From the NCBI GenBank assembly GCA_009193035.1, contig SWDT01000029.1:310001-374000 (forward strand): DNA of 64,000 nucleotides. Reading direction: 5' to 3'. The first letter of the stretch is position 1. Each line of letters opens with the position of its first letter. Both the position numbers and the translations under genes were made by a program. The stretch is from Halicephalobus mephisto. Lineage: Eukaryota > Nematoda > Chromadorea > Rhabditida > Panagrolaimidae. The notes under the pieces were generated by a model, which saw nothing but the letters and a program-made list of their open reading frames with translations, was not told where the DNA came from and ran no database searches. Shown here one piece after another: positions 46,960 to 59,839 of the stretch.

Positions 46960-47650
46960 TTGGATAGTGACTACTTGGGATAAATAATAATCAAAATTAC
47001 TTATTATCTTATTTCAACTTATTTCAAGTTTAATAATAATTAAATTTAAATATTTAATTTTTAAATTTAGTCACTATTTTTTTTCAATTTACTCGAAACT
47101 AAATAGTAACTAAATTTAAAAATTAAACATTCAAATCCAGTCACTATTTTGTTTCAACTTATTTCAAGTTTAATAATAATTAAATTTAAATGTTTAATTT
47201 TTAAATTTAGTCACTATTTTATTTCAATTTATTTCAAACTAAATAGTAACTAAATTTAAAAATTAAACATTCAAATCCAGTCACTATTTTATTTCAACTT
47301 ATTTCAAGTTTAATAATAATTAAATTTAAATGTTTAATTTTTAAATTTAGTCACTATTTTATTTTAACTTATTTCAAACTAAATAATAATTGAATTTAAA
47401 AATTAAACATTCAAATCCAGTCACTATTTTATTTCAATTTATTTCAAATTAGATAGTAACTGAATTTAAAAATTAAACATTCAAATCCAGTCACTATCTT
47501 AATTCTATTTACTCGAAACTAGATAGTAGCTGAATTTGAATACTTAATTTTTTTAAATTCAGTCACTACTTTAATTCCATTTATTCCAAATTAAATAGTG
47601 ACTAATTTTCACAATCAATAGTAAAATTTAGTCACTATCCTATTTCAATT
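46960..47650. repeat. tandem array with TAGTCACTAT cores, about 120-bp period
   Basis: Alternating AATTTAGTCACTATTTTATT and AACTAAATAGTAACTAAATT half sites recur about six times, inverted with respect to each other. The same TAGTGACTA/TAGTCACTA cores form the palindromes at 27230-27765. Confidence 0.75.
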
Positions 47651-47999
47651 TTCAATACCGCATAACGACTGCTTCTGAATGATTGCTCGTTAAAAATAAT
47701 TCTCATCAAATTTTTTTGGAAAAATTTGTTTTAAATTTTTCATCATCTCACAAAAACGTCCCTCCTCAATACCACAATAAATCAAAAGTACAAAAAATCG
47801 TGATTTTCACAGGCAGAAAAAACCACTAAAAGACTAATCTTTTTGTTGATTTAAAATTTTTTTTAAAATTAACTAAGGTACATAAAATTAGATTTTTCCA
47901 CTCATCCACTAGTCACGCTGTTATAATAGTACAAGGTATTATTTAGTCGAGACGTTATTTTAGCATCATCACCGGAACTTTTAAGCATCACTAAATTAG

Positions 48000-49700
48000 C
48001 CATTCATTAAAATTAATAGGACAATGTTAAAGGACCAGTAATCAGACATGTGATTTAAGAACAAATTAAGCGTCATTCGTGGGGAAACCATTACTTGAAA
48101 GTTTTTACAGAGAATAAGAATTAGGCAAAAATTTGAACGAAAAACTCTTTGTTTCGGTGTGAACGATGCTTCATATATAATATTAAGTGTGTGACTTAAG
48201 AATAAATTAAACAGCATTCGTAGGAAACTACGCGATGGGTTTTCGTAGAGAAATCTATAAATAAAAAGAACTTTGTTCTGGCATGAACGATGCTGAATAC
48301 ATAATACCGAGCATATGATAAGGATGAAACATCGTTAATGAGGGACACTGTTTCTTTAAAGAATGAAAATCAAAAATTACTCAATGAAGATACATTGATT
48401 CTACAGCAAACAGTACCTGATTCATTCTTAGACTACAAGCTTAGTGGTAGTTTAATACAGTCATTAACAGTGGAAGAATGAAGTACTCATGACCCATGAT
48501 ATACCTACGATCTGAAGTCTTAAGAATACGAGGACGAAGGAAATCTCTGAATAAAGCAAACCTCTACAAATACTCCTTGATTCATTTTTCAACTATGATG
48601 TTAGTAACTACTTAATGTACATTAGTTGATCTCATGACTGAAGAATGAACCAAGGAGTGTTAATAGTGGAACCCCGAGTTAGTAATCGGGCAGAAAACAT
48701 CAAAAATTCGGCAAATGAAAAGACCTTGATCTATTTTTAGGTATTTGGTTACTGATCCTTTAAGTCTACAATAATGAAATCACTTTATCAGAACCAAATA
48801 GAACAAGTTTAATAATTCGCCGTTATCGTTAACATCATCCAAAAAGGCACAATTTTTCGAGAAAAATTTCCAACGATTTTTGATTTACAACTTATAAGCA
48901 AGCTAATGATTAAGGAATGAATCATTCACTGTCCGTATCAAGACTACTATTTAAAAATATTCTTAAAGATTAAAAGTTCAACAAACTTGAGACCAAACAC
49001 ATTGACTTTAACATGGATGATACTTGAACGATCTGCAACTGAGATCATAGCTAGAAGACTTATCTTCTCAGGACCGTTATGTCAAATTTTTTTAGGAATT
49101 GACAATTTACAAACATCCAAACAAACGGGTTTCAGTCCTGATATGAACGATGGAAAATTAGTACTTAAGATCAAAGTCGAAAAATTGATCAACCGTCATT
49201 CGTCTTTGAACTTTCGCGTCAAATTCTATTTTAAGAACTGATAATTTGCGAAACGCCTTGTTCTAGAAAGAGAAGTTAATCCCACCACGAAATCCCCCGA
49301 GACCTAAGAAGCGACCTGCGTGCCGATTCGTAGAAGAAAACTCCAGAAGAGAATAAAGTTGAATCTTTCGAGTTCTCGTTGACTATTGTTTTGTATTTTT
49401 GTGTTTTACGAAATAAAAGGAACAACTATCACTGATACGAACTAGTGTATTAAAAAACTATGTCAAATTTCGTAAACATTTAGATGAAAATATTTTGATC
49501 CTAACACGAATGATGAGAAACTAAAAATTAAAATTATAGTCCATAAATGAATCAGACATCATTAATGTCGGGATTAGTACGTCAAATTCTTTTTAAAAGA
49601 AGGTAATTTTAAAAAAAAACTAAATTAAAAAACCTCAATCTCACGATGAATAATGTCTCATTCATTTTTCGACCATGAACTCAATTATTAATTCTCCAAC
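48000..49700. repeat. decayed satellite-like array, about 140-bp or longer period
   Basis: Phrases such as AAATTAAGCGTCATTCGTGG, AATTAAACAGCATTCGTAGG and GGCATGAACGATGCTGAATA recur with strong divergence. The 84-codon plus frame near 48987-49241 is built of these units. 47651-48000 shows nothing. Confidence 0.5.
49267..49356 (+). other. terminal-exon-like frame, Pro/Arg-rich, with overlapping AATAAA
   Basis: After an acceptor-like CCTTGTTCTAG the frame reads KEKLIPPRNPPRPKKRPACR, FVEENSRRE, then TAA, and the stop lies inside AATAAA. It is a GC-richer island within the decayed repeat array. No upstream exon found. Confidence 0.25.
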
Positions 49701-49714
49701 AACTATTATCCAAA

Positions 49715-50005
49715 AAAATTTTCAAACATAATTTTTATAAAAAAATTTCAAACATAATTTTTATAAAAAATTTCAAACATAATTTTTATAAAAATTTTCA
49801 AACATAATTTTTATAAAAAATTTTCAAACATAATTCTTATAAAAAATTTCAAACATAATTTTTATAAAAATTTTCAAACATAATTTTTATAAAATTTTTC
49901 AAACATAATTTTTATAAAAATTTTTCAAACATAATTTTTATAAAAATTTTCAAACATAATTCTTATAAAAAAATTTCAAATATAATTTTTATAAAAAATT
50001 TTAAT
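49715..50005. repeat. 26-bp minisatellite, about 11 copies
   Basis: Unit TTTCAAACATAATTTTTATA plus four to seven A/T bases, very regular. Confidence 0.92.
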
Positions 50006-50799
50006 CTTTTCGGCGAACTGATTTTTGGTCAAGTTTTTATTTCCCAGAGTAAACTCCAGGAAATCTATTGTTACGTCAGATCCACTTGTGTGGTCAAAGG
50101 ATATTTTTGTTGGTAGACGACTTATTTGACGTAGCTAGACTTGTTTGAAATGGTCGGAATAGAAAACTTGAATTTGACATTTCAACATGATTTCTGGGAT
50201 TTCCGCACTTGAATGAACTTCAATTTTTCAAAAAAATTTTGAAATTACAGTACTTCGCAAAAATATGCAACAAATTCAATTTTGCAAAGTTCGAATAATC
50301 AAAAATTTATTTTATATAAAAATAGAAATAAATTTATCCATGACAAAAAAATGTAATTTATTTTTTTGATAATCGAATTTAATTTTTGAAAATTAAAAAA
50401 AAATTATTTTTAACAATTTTCGAAATTTTTGAAAATTATTTTTTAATTTTATTTATTTTAAAATTTATTTTTTAATTATTTTAAAACATTTTAATTTAAT
50501 TTATTTTAAAATTTATTTTCTAATTATTTTTTAATTATTTTAAAATTTATTTTTTATTTATTTTATAATTTATTTTTTAATTATTTTAAAATTCTAAAAC
50601 ATTAAAAATTTTTCGGAAATTAATTTTTTAATCACGTTGCATTTTTTAAAACTTATTTTTTGTCTTTTTAAAAATTCTATAATGTCACAAAATTAAATTT
50701 CTTATTTCATAGAGTTTTTGATAACTTAAAAATTTATATTTAATTACACGAAAATTCCAAAATTTCATTACACTTTTACTTCGTGATGAACTTTTAGAA

Positions 50800-51055
50800 C
50801 ATTTTAAAATTTTATTTTTTTTTTAAATTCTAAAAATATAAGTTTTATTTTTTTTTTAAATTCTAAAAATATAAGTTTTATTTTTTTTTTAAATTCTAAA
50901 AATATAAATTTTGTTTTTTTAAAAATTCTAAAAATATAAATTTTATTTTTTTAAATTCTAAAAATATAAGTTTTATTTTTTTTTAAATTCTAAAAATATA
51001 AATTTTATTTCTTTTTAATTCTAAAAATATGAATTTTGTCTTTTTTTAAATTTTC
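50800..51055. repeat. about 36-bp minisatellite, 6-7 copies
   Basis: Unit AAATTCTAAAAATATAAGTT followed by a T tract of varying length. 50006-50800 is AT-rich with simple A/T repeats only. Confidence 0.9.
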
Positions 51056-51269
51056 AAAAATAAATAAAAATAATTTTCAATTATTAAAAAAATTGCACTT
51101 TGAAATATGCGTCATTTTTAATATTAATAAAAATTTGAAATTCCATAATTTACAACGACAGACATGATCGTCAATTCGACTTTTATTTCGAATTTAAAAA
51201 TGTACTTCCCGAACCAGATCCATGACAACTCGACAAAATTCCTTAAATAACAAGCGTCATCCGGGATAA

Positions 51270-51735
51270 TTTCCATTTTTTAAAATTCTAAGAACATAAA
51301 AAATTCCAAAAATCAAAATTTTAAAAGTGCAAAAATTAAAAAAATCGAATTTTTTTAATTTCAAAATTTTCAAAAATTAAAAATCACAAAAATCGAAATT
51401 TAAAAAATCGAATTTTTTTAATTTTTAAAAATTTTTTAAAATTCTAAGAACATAAAAAATTCCAAAAATCAAAATTTTAAAAGTGCAAAAATTAAAAAAA
51501 TCGAATTTTTTTAATTTTAAAAATTTTCAAAAATTAAAAATCCCAAAAATCGAATTTTTTAATTTTTAAAAATTTTGTAAAATTCTAAGAACATAAAAAA
51601 TTCCAAAAATCAAAATTTTAAAAGTGCAAAAATTTAAAAAATCGAATTTTTTTAATTTCAAAATTTTCAAAAATTAAAAATCCCAAAAATCGAAATTTCT
51701 TAATTTTTAAAAATCCCAAAAATCGATATTTTTTG
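51270..51735. repeat. about 160-bp tandem repeat, 3 copies
   Basis: AAAATTCTAAGAACATAAAA begins units near 51281, 51438 and 51579; each contains AAAAGTGCAAAAATTAAAAA and AATCGAATTTTTTTAAT. Confidence 0.88.
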
Positions 51736-52380
51736 AAATTCCAAAATCAAAGATATTTTTTATTTCAAAATCGGATTTGTTGCAAAACGAAAAATTAATT
51801 TTCAAAATTCGCTGACGAATTTTCGAAAAGCTGATTTTTGTTTTTTTTTTCGAGAAATATGTTCTTAGAAAAGTCGAAGTAAAACAAAAAAATTTTAAAT
51901 TAATTTTTTTTTAAATTAGTTTTTTTATATTAATTTTTTTTTAAATTAATAACTGACTCAGACCCTAGTCCTCAAGGTTTTTTGATTTTTTTAAATTTCT
52001 TCTGACGTCGAAAATTCGATTTTGCACCTGGTCCTTAACGTTCCAATTACTGTTTTTTGGAAACTGCCCCAGGCCCGCCGGCGATTAAAGGTGTCAGGGA
52101 ATGATGTATGTAAAATCCGAATTATTAATCCACAATGGTTTTTTTATAGATTATATGCAATATTTAAAAAATAAACATTAATTAACTACAATTCAGAAAA
52201 AAATAAAAAATTATGAAACTCTTCAGAATTTTAAAGATTTCCAGAGACATTGAGGGGGTTTTAGGGGAATTTTAGAATTCTGTGAGAAATTTTTAAAAAG
52301 TGTAAAATTGTATAGAAATTCCCGGAATTTATTAGAAGATTCTGAAAATTGAAAATTTTACGGGGTTTTTAGAGTCTTCG

Positions 52381-52875
52381 AGAACATTATGAAAGATCTT
52401 GGAAAGTTCCAGATTCTAGTCAAAGATTCGAAGAAAGTTTAGAATCTAGTTGAAAATTTAGAATATTTCAAAATCCAGTCGAAGATTATGGAAAGTTTTA
52501 GAACTTAGTTGTAGATTTCGAAAGAGAGCATGATTTAGTCAAAGATTCTAGAATATTTCAGAATCCAGTCAAAGATTCTGGAATATTTCAGAATCCAGTC
52601 GAAGATTTTGGAATATTTCAGAATCCAGTCAAAGATTCTGGAATATTTCAGAATCCAGTTGAAGATTCTAGAATATTTCAGAATCCAGTCAAAGATTCTG
52701 GAATATTTCAGAATCCAGTTGAATATTCTAGAATATTTCAGAATCCAGTCGAAGATTCTGGAATATTTCAGAATCCAGTCGAAGATTCTACAATATTTCG
52801 GAATCCAGTCAAAGATTCTAGAATATTTCAGAATCCAGTCAAAAATTCTGGAATATTTCAAAATCCAGTTGAAAA
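52381..52875. repeat. 30-bp tandem array with heat-shock-element-like motif
   Basis: Eleven near-perfect copies in exact 30-bp register from about 52531 (unit AGTCAAAGATTCTGGAATAT then TTCAGAATCC), preceded by decayed units. Each contains ATTCT-GGAAT-ATTTC-AGAAT: three perfect alternating nTTCn/nGAAn pentamers and one with a single mismatch. The 30-bp length keeps frames open on both strands (97 and 108 codons), which are artefacts. Confidence 0.95.
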
Positions 52876-53859
52876 TCCTAAAACCTTCGAAAATTTCATG
52901 AAACTTTCTAAAACTTTCACAATCTTAAAAGGTTTTGGAATTCTTCAAAACTCCATGGAAACTCTTCAAACCAAGATTCTAGAACTTTTTACAATGTTCT
53001 CAAAATTTGTGTTGAAAGAATTCAACTACATTCATCACTAATTTTCTAACATCTTGATTTTTTCCTGATTACTTTTTTCAATTTACTTTACTTCAATATA
53101 ATATTCTGGGGGTGTTCAGGTATCTCTTGTCACTTTTCATCTAAAAAAATTATGTCCATCAAGTTTTTTTTTTTCACTGCAAAAAAACATGAAAAAAATC
53201 GGGTTTGTGCAGTGTTTGAAATATTTTCAACGATAATTGTAAAATAAAAATATATATCAAAAATCTCTGATTTTTGACTTTTTTAGAAGAAAACAACAGT
53301 AACGACCTTGAATCACTAATCAGATTCTGCTGACGTCGGAGGGAAAGGTTTATTACAAACGAAATTGAACAGTGTTTGAAAACCTCATTAATCAAATTTA
53401 TTTTTTTTATTTGAAAACAATAACTACATTATTTTTGGGAATTTTTTTATTAAGTTATATAATAAAGAATATTGTGTTTAAGTCGTCAAATCTGAGAGAT
53501 AAAAATAAAAAATTGAAAAAAATAGTGACAAAAACGACCTTTTCCGATTGACATTGAAGACGGAATTTGTGCTTGTAATGGAATGATGGAAACAGATTAA
53601 TTTCAGAACATTAATGAGAACGTACAATAATCGGATGTTATCATGAGGTTTTCATTCAATATTATGGTTTTTTCATCGACATTTGGTGGAATTTCAAAGA
53701 TAAACAAGGTTCATTTTGAGGCTTAGAAAAGTAGATTTTGATGTTACATAATTGAAATTCGTTGTAAAAATCAGACAATATACAATACTGAGTCTCATCT
53801 ACTGCAGTGTATAAACTTGAATATTATATAATGAAAACTAATTATCAGAATCAGTCGAT

Positions 53860-54680
53860 ATCTAAGATTGTTTGTGCATTATGTCGTGTTAGTTTAGGTC
53901 GTTTATAATTGAGATTAACTGTGAAAACTGGTCAATATTCAAGATCCTTTGTGTTTTATGTTCAATAAATGTAAATTATGTGTGCAGTTAACCATTAACC
54001 GCTTAAATCTGATGGTGCTTAGGATTATGTTCAGTGTTCTATGATATACAAATCGTAACAATAAGTACAGTTGACCACTAATCTCTCAAATCATATATTA
54101 TTCAAGATTATGTTCTGTGTTCCATGATATACGACTGTAACAGTGTCTAGAGTTAACGATTAACTGTTGAAATTAGTTATTATATAGAATTATGCTCTAT
54201 GTTCTATGATATACTGACTGTAACAGTGTCCATAGTTAACGATTAACTGTTGAAATTAGTTATTATATAGAATTATGCTCTATGTTCTATGATATACTGA
54301 CTGTGACAGTGTCCTTAGTTAACGATTAGTCATCTAAATCACATTATTCAAGATTATGTTCTATGTTCTGTGATATACTGACTGTAACAGTGTCCATAGT
54401 TAACGATTAACTGTTGAAATTAGCTATTATATAGGATTATGTTCTGTGTTCTATGGCACACCAATTGTGACAGTATCTACAGTTAATGATTAGTCATCTA
54501 AATCACATTATTCAAGATTGTATTCTATGACACATCAACTGTAATAACGTATCCAATTAGCGATTAATCACCCAAATCATGTATTATCCAGGATTATGTC
54601 ATGTATTCTATGATGTATGAACTGCAATTGCGTCGACAGTTAGCGTTTAATGGTTCAAACAAAATATAACCTAATAACGT
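53860..54680. repeat. about 87-bp tandem array, 8-9 copies
   Basis: Core phrases GTTCTATGATATACTGACTG, AACAGTGTCCATAGTTAACG and ATTAACTGTTGAAATTAG; sharpest between 54120 and 54460, decaying both ways. 52880-53860 and 54690-55850 show no gene. Confidence 0.85.
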
Positions 54681-55859
54681 ACTTTGTCATTCCTCAAATT
54701 GTTTGTTAATTTTTTAAACCTATTCTTGCTCACGTAGCCTTTCCGCTTGTTTTCAAGAAGAAGCAAAGCTGAATAATCATCAACCGTTTTTGACGTGATG
54801 ATCCAGCGACAAGAGATAATTACGTCCAAATCCGAATTTAGCCCTTTTATCTTGTTTCATCATATACCGAACAAAAATGGAAACGAACGGGAAAAGGACA
54901 TCGAATTTAATAAATTTAAAGATTATCCAATGCAGTGACATAGTGCACGAAAATCTGCTTTCGACGCAAAATTGACGCCTGATATAATCGGATTCTAAAA
55001 TAATAATAATGTGGACTTCGGGAATTTTCAGTAAAGAATAAATAATGTGGTCTCATTGCCTACGCATTGTTGAACTTTCTGGACTAATCCACGTTAGAAT
55101 TACTTAGATGAAGTATTGTAACAGACTTTAGAGTTCAAAAAACAGCTCCTGACATGGTTGCTTTTAGGGAATAGACAAATTTAAAATGGAAACAGATGTA
55201 CTTTTATTGCAACTTTTTAAACAATATAAAATTCGTCAAAAGTTGAAAATTCGTGTTTTTACTGACATTATTGTAACATAAAAATTAAAAAATTATGAAT
55301 TAATTTCATTTATTTTCGCACTTTTTCAGTGGACGAGGAACACTAGAAGTCGAAAAAAAAAACTGTTTTTGCGTGAAAAAACTAATTTTCAAAGATCTCC
55401 GGATTCAAATTTCAATTTTTCAAAATTCCATATTTAACTATTTTTTCATTTTAGCTATTTTAAAAAACAAATTTTTTTAATAAATAAAAACCAAAAAAAA
55501 CTAATAATTTTTTTGTTTCAACATCTTCTGTAAAAAAAACCACTGTATCTTTTTTTGGAATAATTACTCCATTTAAGTGTGAGATCAGTAGTTAAGCATG
55601 AAAATACCTGCAAATAAGCAATTATCTAATGATGAGTCTTAACAGGTGTTTTTTTAGGCCTAAAAAAGTTAAATTCTTTGTACAAAAAACCTCTGAGTAA
55701 TTACCGTTTATTTTTTGCAACGGATATTTTGTCATCGTTTTACTTTTGTACTTTTTTAAGGAAGCAGACGTTTTTTAAAAATATTTTACTTTCGAAACTG
55801 TTTTTCATCGTTTTAAAATTTACCTAAAAAATACTGTAATTTCAAAAATCCCTCCAATA

Positions 55860-56035
55860 AGCAAAAAAAATTACTTTTTTTGGAAAAAATTAATTTTTAA
55901 AAAATAAAAGTAGTTTTTTAGACAATTCGAAAAAAATTAATTTTTAAAAAATAAAATTAGTTTTCTAAACAATTCGAAAAAACTTAATTTTTAAAAAATA
56001 AAAGTAGTTTTCTAGACAATTCGAAAAAAATTTGC
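55860..56035. repeat. about 59-bp tandem repeat, 3 copies
   Basis: Unit contains AATTTTTAAAAAATAAAAGT and TTTCTAGACAATTCGAAAAA. Confidence 0.88.
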
Positions 56036-56289
56036 CTTTTTTGTTATGTATGACATAATGACACCACTTTCAATTTCACATATTCTGACATTGTGAAGTT
56101 TCTCTTGGGAATACAAGAACTAAAAAATGAATTATTGTTTCGGATCAAATAGCCTGACAAAAGGTCAAACGGGGGAGCTAGTTTTTGTATTGCCTGAGGC
56201 ACAAGGGATGTTATTAAATTTATATACAAACAATGGCTAAAATTAAACTCCGAAATTTTCACGTAAATCTTCGGGGATTTTTGAAATCA

Positions 56290-56995
56290 TTTAATTTTTA
56301 ATTTAATTAATATTTATTACGTAAATTTTATAAAAAAATTTAAAAATTTATTAAACATTTTTAAAAATTACAAAATTCTTATTTTTTAAAATTTCAATTT
56401 TTAAATTACAAAATTTTAATTTTTTTAAATTACAAAATTACAAAATTCTTATTTTTTAAAATTTGAAAATTGCAAAATTCTTATTTTTTAAATTTTCTTT
56501 GAAAAACATTTTTTAATTTATAAAACACTTATTTTTAACATTTTAAATATATTTTTAATTTATAAAATATTCATTTTTAATTTTTTTAAATATAGAATTT
56601 TTAATTTAATTAATAGTCATCGTATAAATTTTATAGAATGTAAAATATTCATTTTTAATTTCGAAAATATATAATTTTAAATTTATTAAAAATCTTCGAA
56701 AATATTTTTTTAAATTATTAAATTTTTGAAAATATTTTTAATTTTAAAAATATTTTTTTAAAATTGTTAATTTTTTGAAAATATTTTTAATTCCAAAAAT
56801 ATAATTCTAAATTTGTTTAATCTTTTCGAAAATATTTTTTTTAAATTATTAATTTTTTGAAAATATTTTTAATTTTAAAAATATATAATTTTTATTTTAT
56901 TAAAAATCTTCGAAAATATTTTTTTAAATTGTTAATTTTTTGAAAATATTTTTAATTTTAAAAATATAATTTTAATTTTATATAAATTTACCGTA
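56290..56995. repeat. A/T simple repeats, then a tandem unit with TCTTCGAAAATATTTTT
   Basis: From about 56690 four units of 65-75 bp contain TTTTTGAAAATATTTTTAAT and TATTAAAAATCTTCGAAAAT. Non-coding. Confidence 0.75.
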
Positions 56996-56999
56996 TTTA

Positions 57000-58725
57000 T
57001 TTTTGGATTTTAATTTGTACAACTAGCAATATGTGTAGGTGAAACTAAAAAGTAATATGTGACGAAATATATATTAATTAAGAATTTTTCGAAAAATTAA
57101 TTCTTACATTTTGTCGAAAATGAATAAAATATAATAAAGACACAATTAATTACAAGTCATCTGACTTGTGAAATCCGCGATTAAAACACATTTTTTCATT
57201 CACAAATTTAAGGGATTACGGTATCCAGTAAAGTAACTCTTTCCGCAAATGACGAAAAACCGCAATTTCGGCGTCATCGAAAAAGCGCCTGACCGTGGAC
57301 TAGACGAAATAAAAAACTTCTGTTTTTAAATTTCGAATCCGAATATCTCGGGATTTTTAAAAAAATAAAAAAATAAAAAAAAATACAAAATTAAATTCAA
57401 AAATTTTCCAACTTCAAATTAGAAAAAAAATTTATTTTATTTTAAAAAATAAAAATTATTTTTTATTAAGAACATTTGAAAAATTATTTTTTACGATTTT
57501 GGTTAAAATTACATTAATTTTATGAGGTTTTATATTTTTAGGATCAGGAAAAATTAAATTAACTTAGATAAAAAACGTGAATTAATTTAATTCTTTTCTG
57601 AAAACTAAATTAAAATAAAAAACACTAAAACTCGATTTTTGAATAGAAAATAATTTGGATTTTTTATACATTAATGTAAAAAACCGATTTTGATTATTTC
57701 GAAAAAATTATTTTTTTTATTTGGAAACTTTAAAATTATTTTTTCAATTTTCGTTATTTTGGATGATTTTCACATTTCGATGACCAAAAAAGATTTAATT
57801 AACCCTCTACATATAAATAATTTAATTTTGCTCAAGATTAAGACATAAAAAAAATATAAAAAATCTCGAACAGAAAATACTTCCTTTTTCGAAATAATCT
57901 ATGATTGATGTTTTTTTAAAACATGACGGTAGTTTTGTGTTCTTGAAGTTATTTTTAGAGATTTTACAGAAATAGAAATAAATTACCTATTAAAAATAGA
58001 ACTAACGGTTTATAACTTTCTTGCAAAACCAACTCGAGCAAAAGTGTAACTAATCTGTCGCAAAAGTTGCTTGTTCTTTCATCATGCCTAAAATATTTTT
58101 AATTAAACTTTTCGGAGGGTTATTTGGTCCAGAGACTCAATGTTGCGACTTCTTCCATTCCTCAAATAGTGGCTAAATCTAGAAAGAAAAACCCCACACA
58201 AATGATGGTGCTGTTATCTAGAATCCTATCGGGAAATTTTTTCATTTTCTAAACCAGTCAATGATGTCATTAGTTTTATAGAAATAGACTCCATTAAATT
58301 TGGCAATGAATTTCCTCGTGTTCCGGTTACGGTAGGGACGCAAATTTCCTTGTACTTTTAAATGCCGCTGGCTATATGTGGCATCCTTGATAGCGAGACT
58401 TGATAAAGGTCAAGAAACCTAAAGGGACACGTTCAAAAAGACCATGGTTGAGTAACAAGTTAAATGAAGATTATTGTGCATATCAGGATACATGTTGTAT
58501 CTGGAGATTTAATATATTGCACAATTACAAACCATTGATTCTGGGAAAATTTTTGTAAAAGAGCAAAATTAAACAACATAAAAGATTCTTATGTAACGTG
58601 AAATCGAATCTCGTTATGGATTTTCTGACTATCAGGATAAATTCGCTTACTTTCGAGCGCAAATAAGAACTCTTCCTGAAAACAACTTAATTTAGAAAAT
58701 TTTGCAATTGATATTATTCTTGTTT
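57000..58725. other. spacer with a few GC-richer patches, no supported gene
   Basis: 57230-57310 and 58050-58420 are GC-richer. An ATG frame at 58084-58176 begins MPKIFLIK. Other short frames (26-32 codons) are within chance. No repeat array. Confidence 0.35.
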
Positions 58726-58730
58726 AGCTA

Positions 58731-58898
58731 CACACAAAAAGTGTAACTTTTAGTATAGTAACAAATCCAAATCGTCACTATTTTGTTTTAATTTTCGTTA
58801 CAAAAGTCAAACATTCATGAAAAATGTGACGATTGTATTACATTTTTGTTAAATTTCGCAATTGTTAAGAATCCAAAAGTTACACTCTTTTTCGTGTG
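58731..58898. mobile_element. 168-bp palindromic MITE, TA-flanked (cleanest family member)
   Basis: Left end CACACAAAAAGTGTAACTTT, right end (reverse complement) CACACGAAAAAGAGTGTAAC, TA on both sides (58729-58730, 58899-58900). Interior GTCACTATTTTGTTTTAATT and TGAAAAATGTGACGATTG match the composite copies at 13083 and 36625. Confidence 0.85.
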
Positions 58899-58929
58899 TA
58901 GTATTATGTGTTTACAGTAAGATAAATTT

Positions 58930-59830
58930 ATTAAAAATAGCTCATTAATCAACTCCTTAAAGAAAGCTTATCCTGCATCAACATCTACGACAGCATGTAT
59001 GATAGATCATGTAGTTCCGGACTATCATGATAATCTTCTATTTTTAATAAAAAATAAGATTTCTTATTGAGTAATTTATAGCGATGTTTAATCCAGGAAG
59101 TTTTCTGATAAAGATCATTTCTTTATTTTTTACACGTAGTAAGACACGTTTATAGTAATATAAATCCCTCAGGAAAAAATAATTCGTCAATCAAACCCTT
59201 GAAGGAAGCCTATTCTACATCAACATCCACGACAGCACGTACGGCAGATCATGTAGTTCTGGACTATCATGATAAAGCCGCTTATCGTTAACAACCAATA
59301 AGATTTTTTTGTGTAGTTCATAGCGATATTTAATTCAGGGATTTTATTATTATTTCCTTATTTGTTACAAATAATAAGACACGTTTATAGTAGGATAAGT
59401 CTGTGAGGAAAAATAGCTCATTAATCGAATCCTTAACGAACACTTATCCTACATTTACATCTACGGCAATACATCCGGTGGACCGTGAAGCCCTAAATAT
59501 CATGATAAAGCCGCTTATTTTCAATTAAAATAAGATTTCTTTTGAGTAGTTTATAGTGATTTTTAATCCAGGAAGTTTTTTGTTATTTCCTTATTTGTTA
59601 CACGTAACAGGATAAATCTGTTTAGAAAACATAGTTCGTCAATCAAGCCTTTGAAGAAAGCTTATCCTACAACAACGTCTACACGACATACGGTGGACTA
59701 AAAGTTCCTGAAAATGACGACGAATTCGTTTATTTTTAAATAAAAATAAAAACTTAAAAAATAACTAAAAACAATGTTTAATTTAGAAAATTGTGATTGA
59801 AACTGTGTCTTATATCATTAATAAAACATG
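58930..59830. repeat. about 230-bp tandem array, 4 copies
   Basis: CTTATCCTGCATCAACATCT or a variant recurs near 58968, 59211, 59443 and 59660, each followed by GGACTATCATGATAA-like text and TTTATAGCGATGTTTAATCC. Confidence 0.85.
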
Positions 59831-59839
59831 TTTACCTTG

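Noticed and set aside
48987..49241. 84-codon plus-strand frame
   Set aside because: Built of decayed satellite units; no ATG at the start and no splice context.
52535..52901. Long open frames on both strands with a 10-residue repeat (RIFDWILKYS / EYFRIQSKIL)
   Set aside because: They result from a 30-bp tandem repeat without stops in those frames; no start context, and both strands are open alike.
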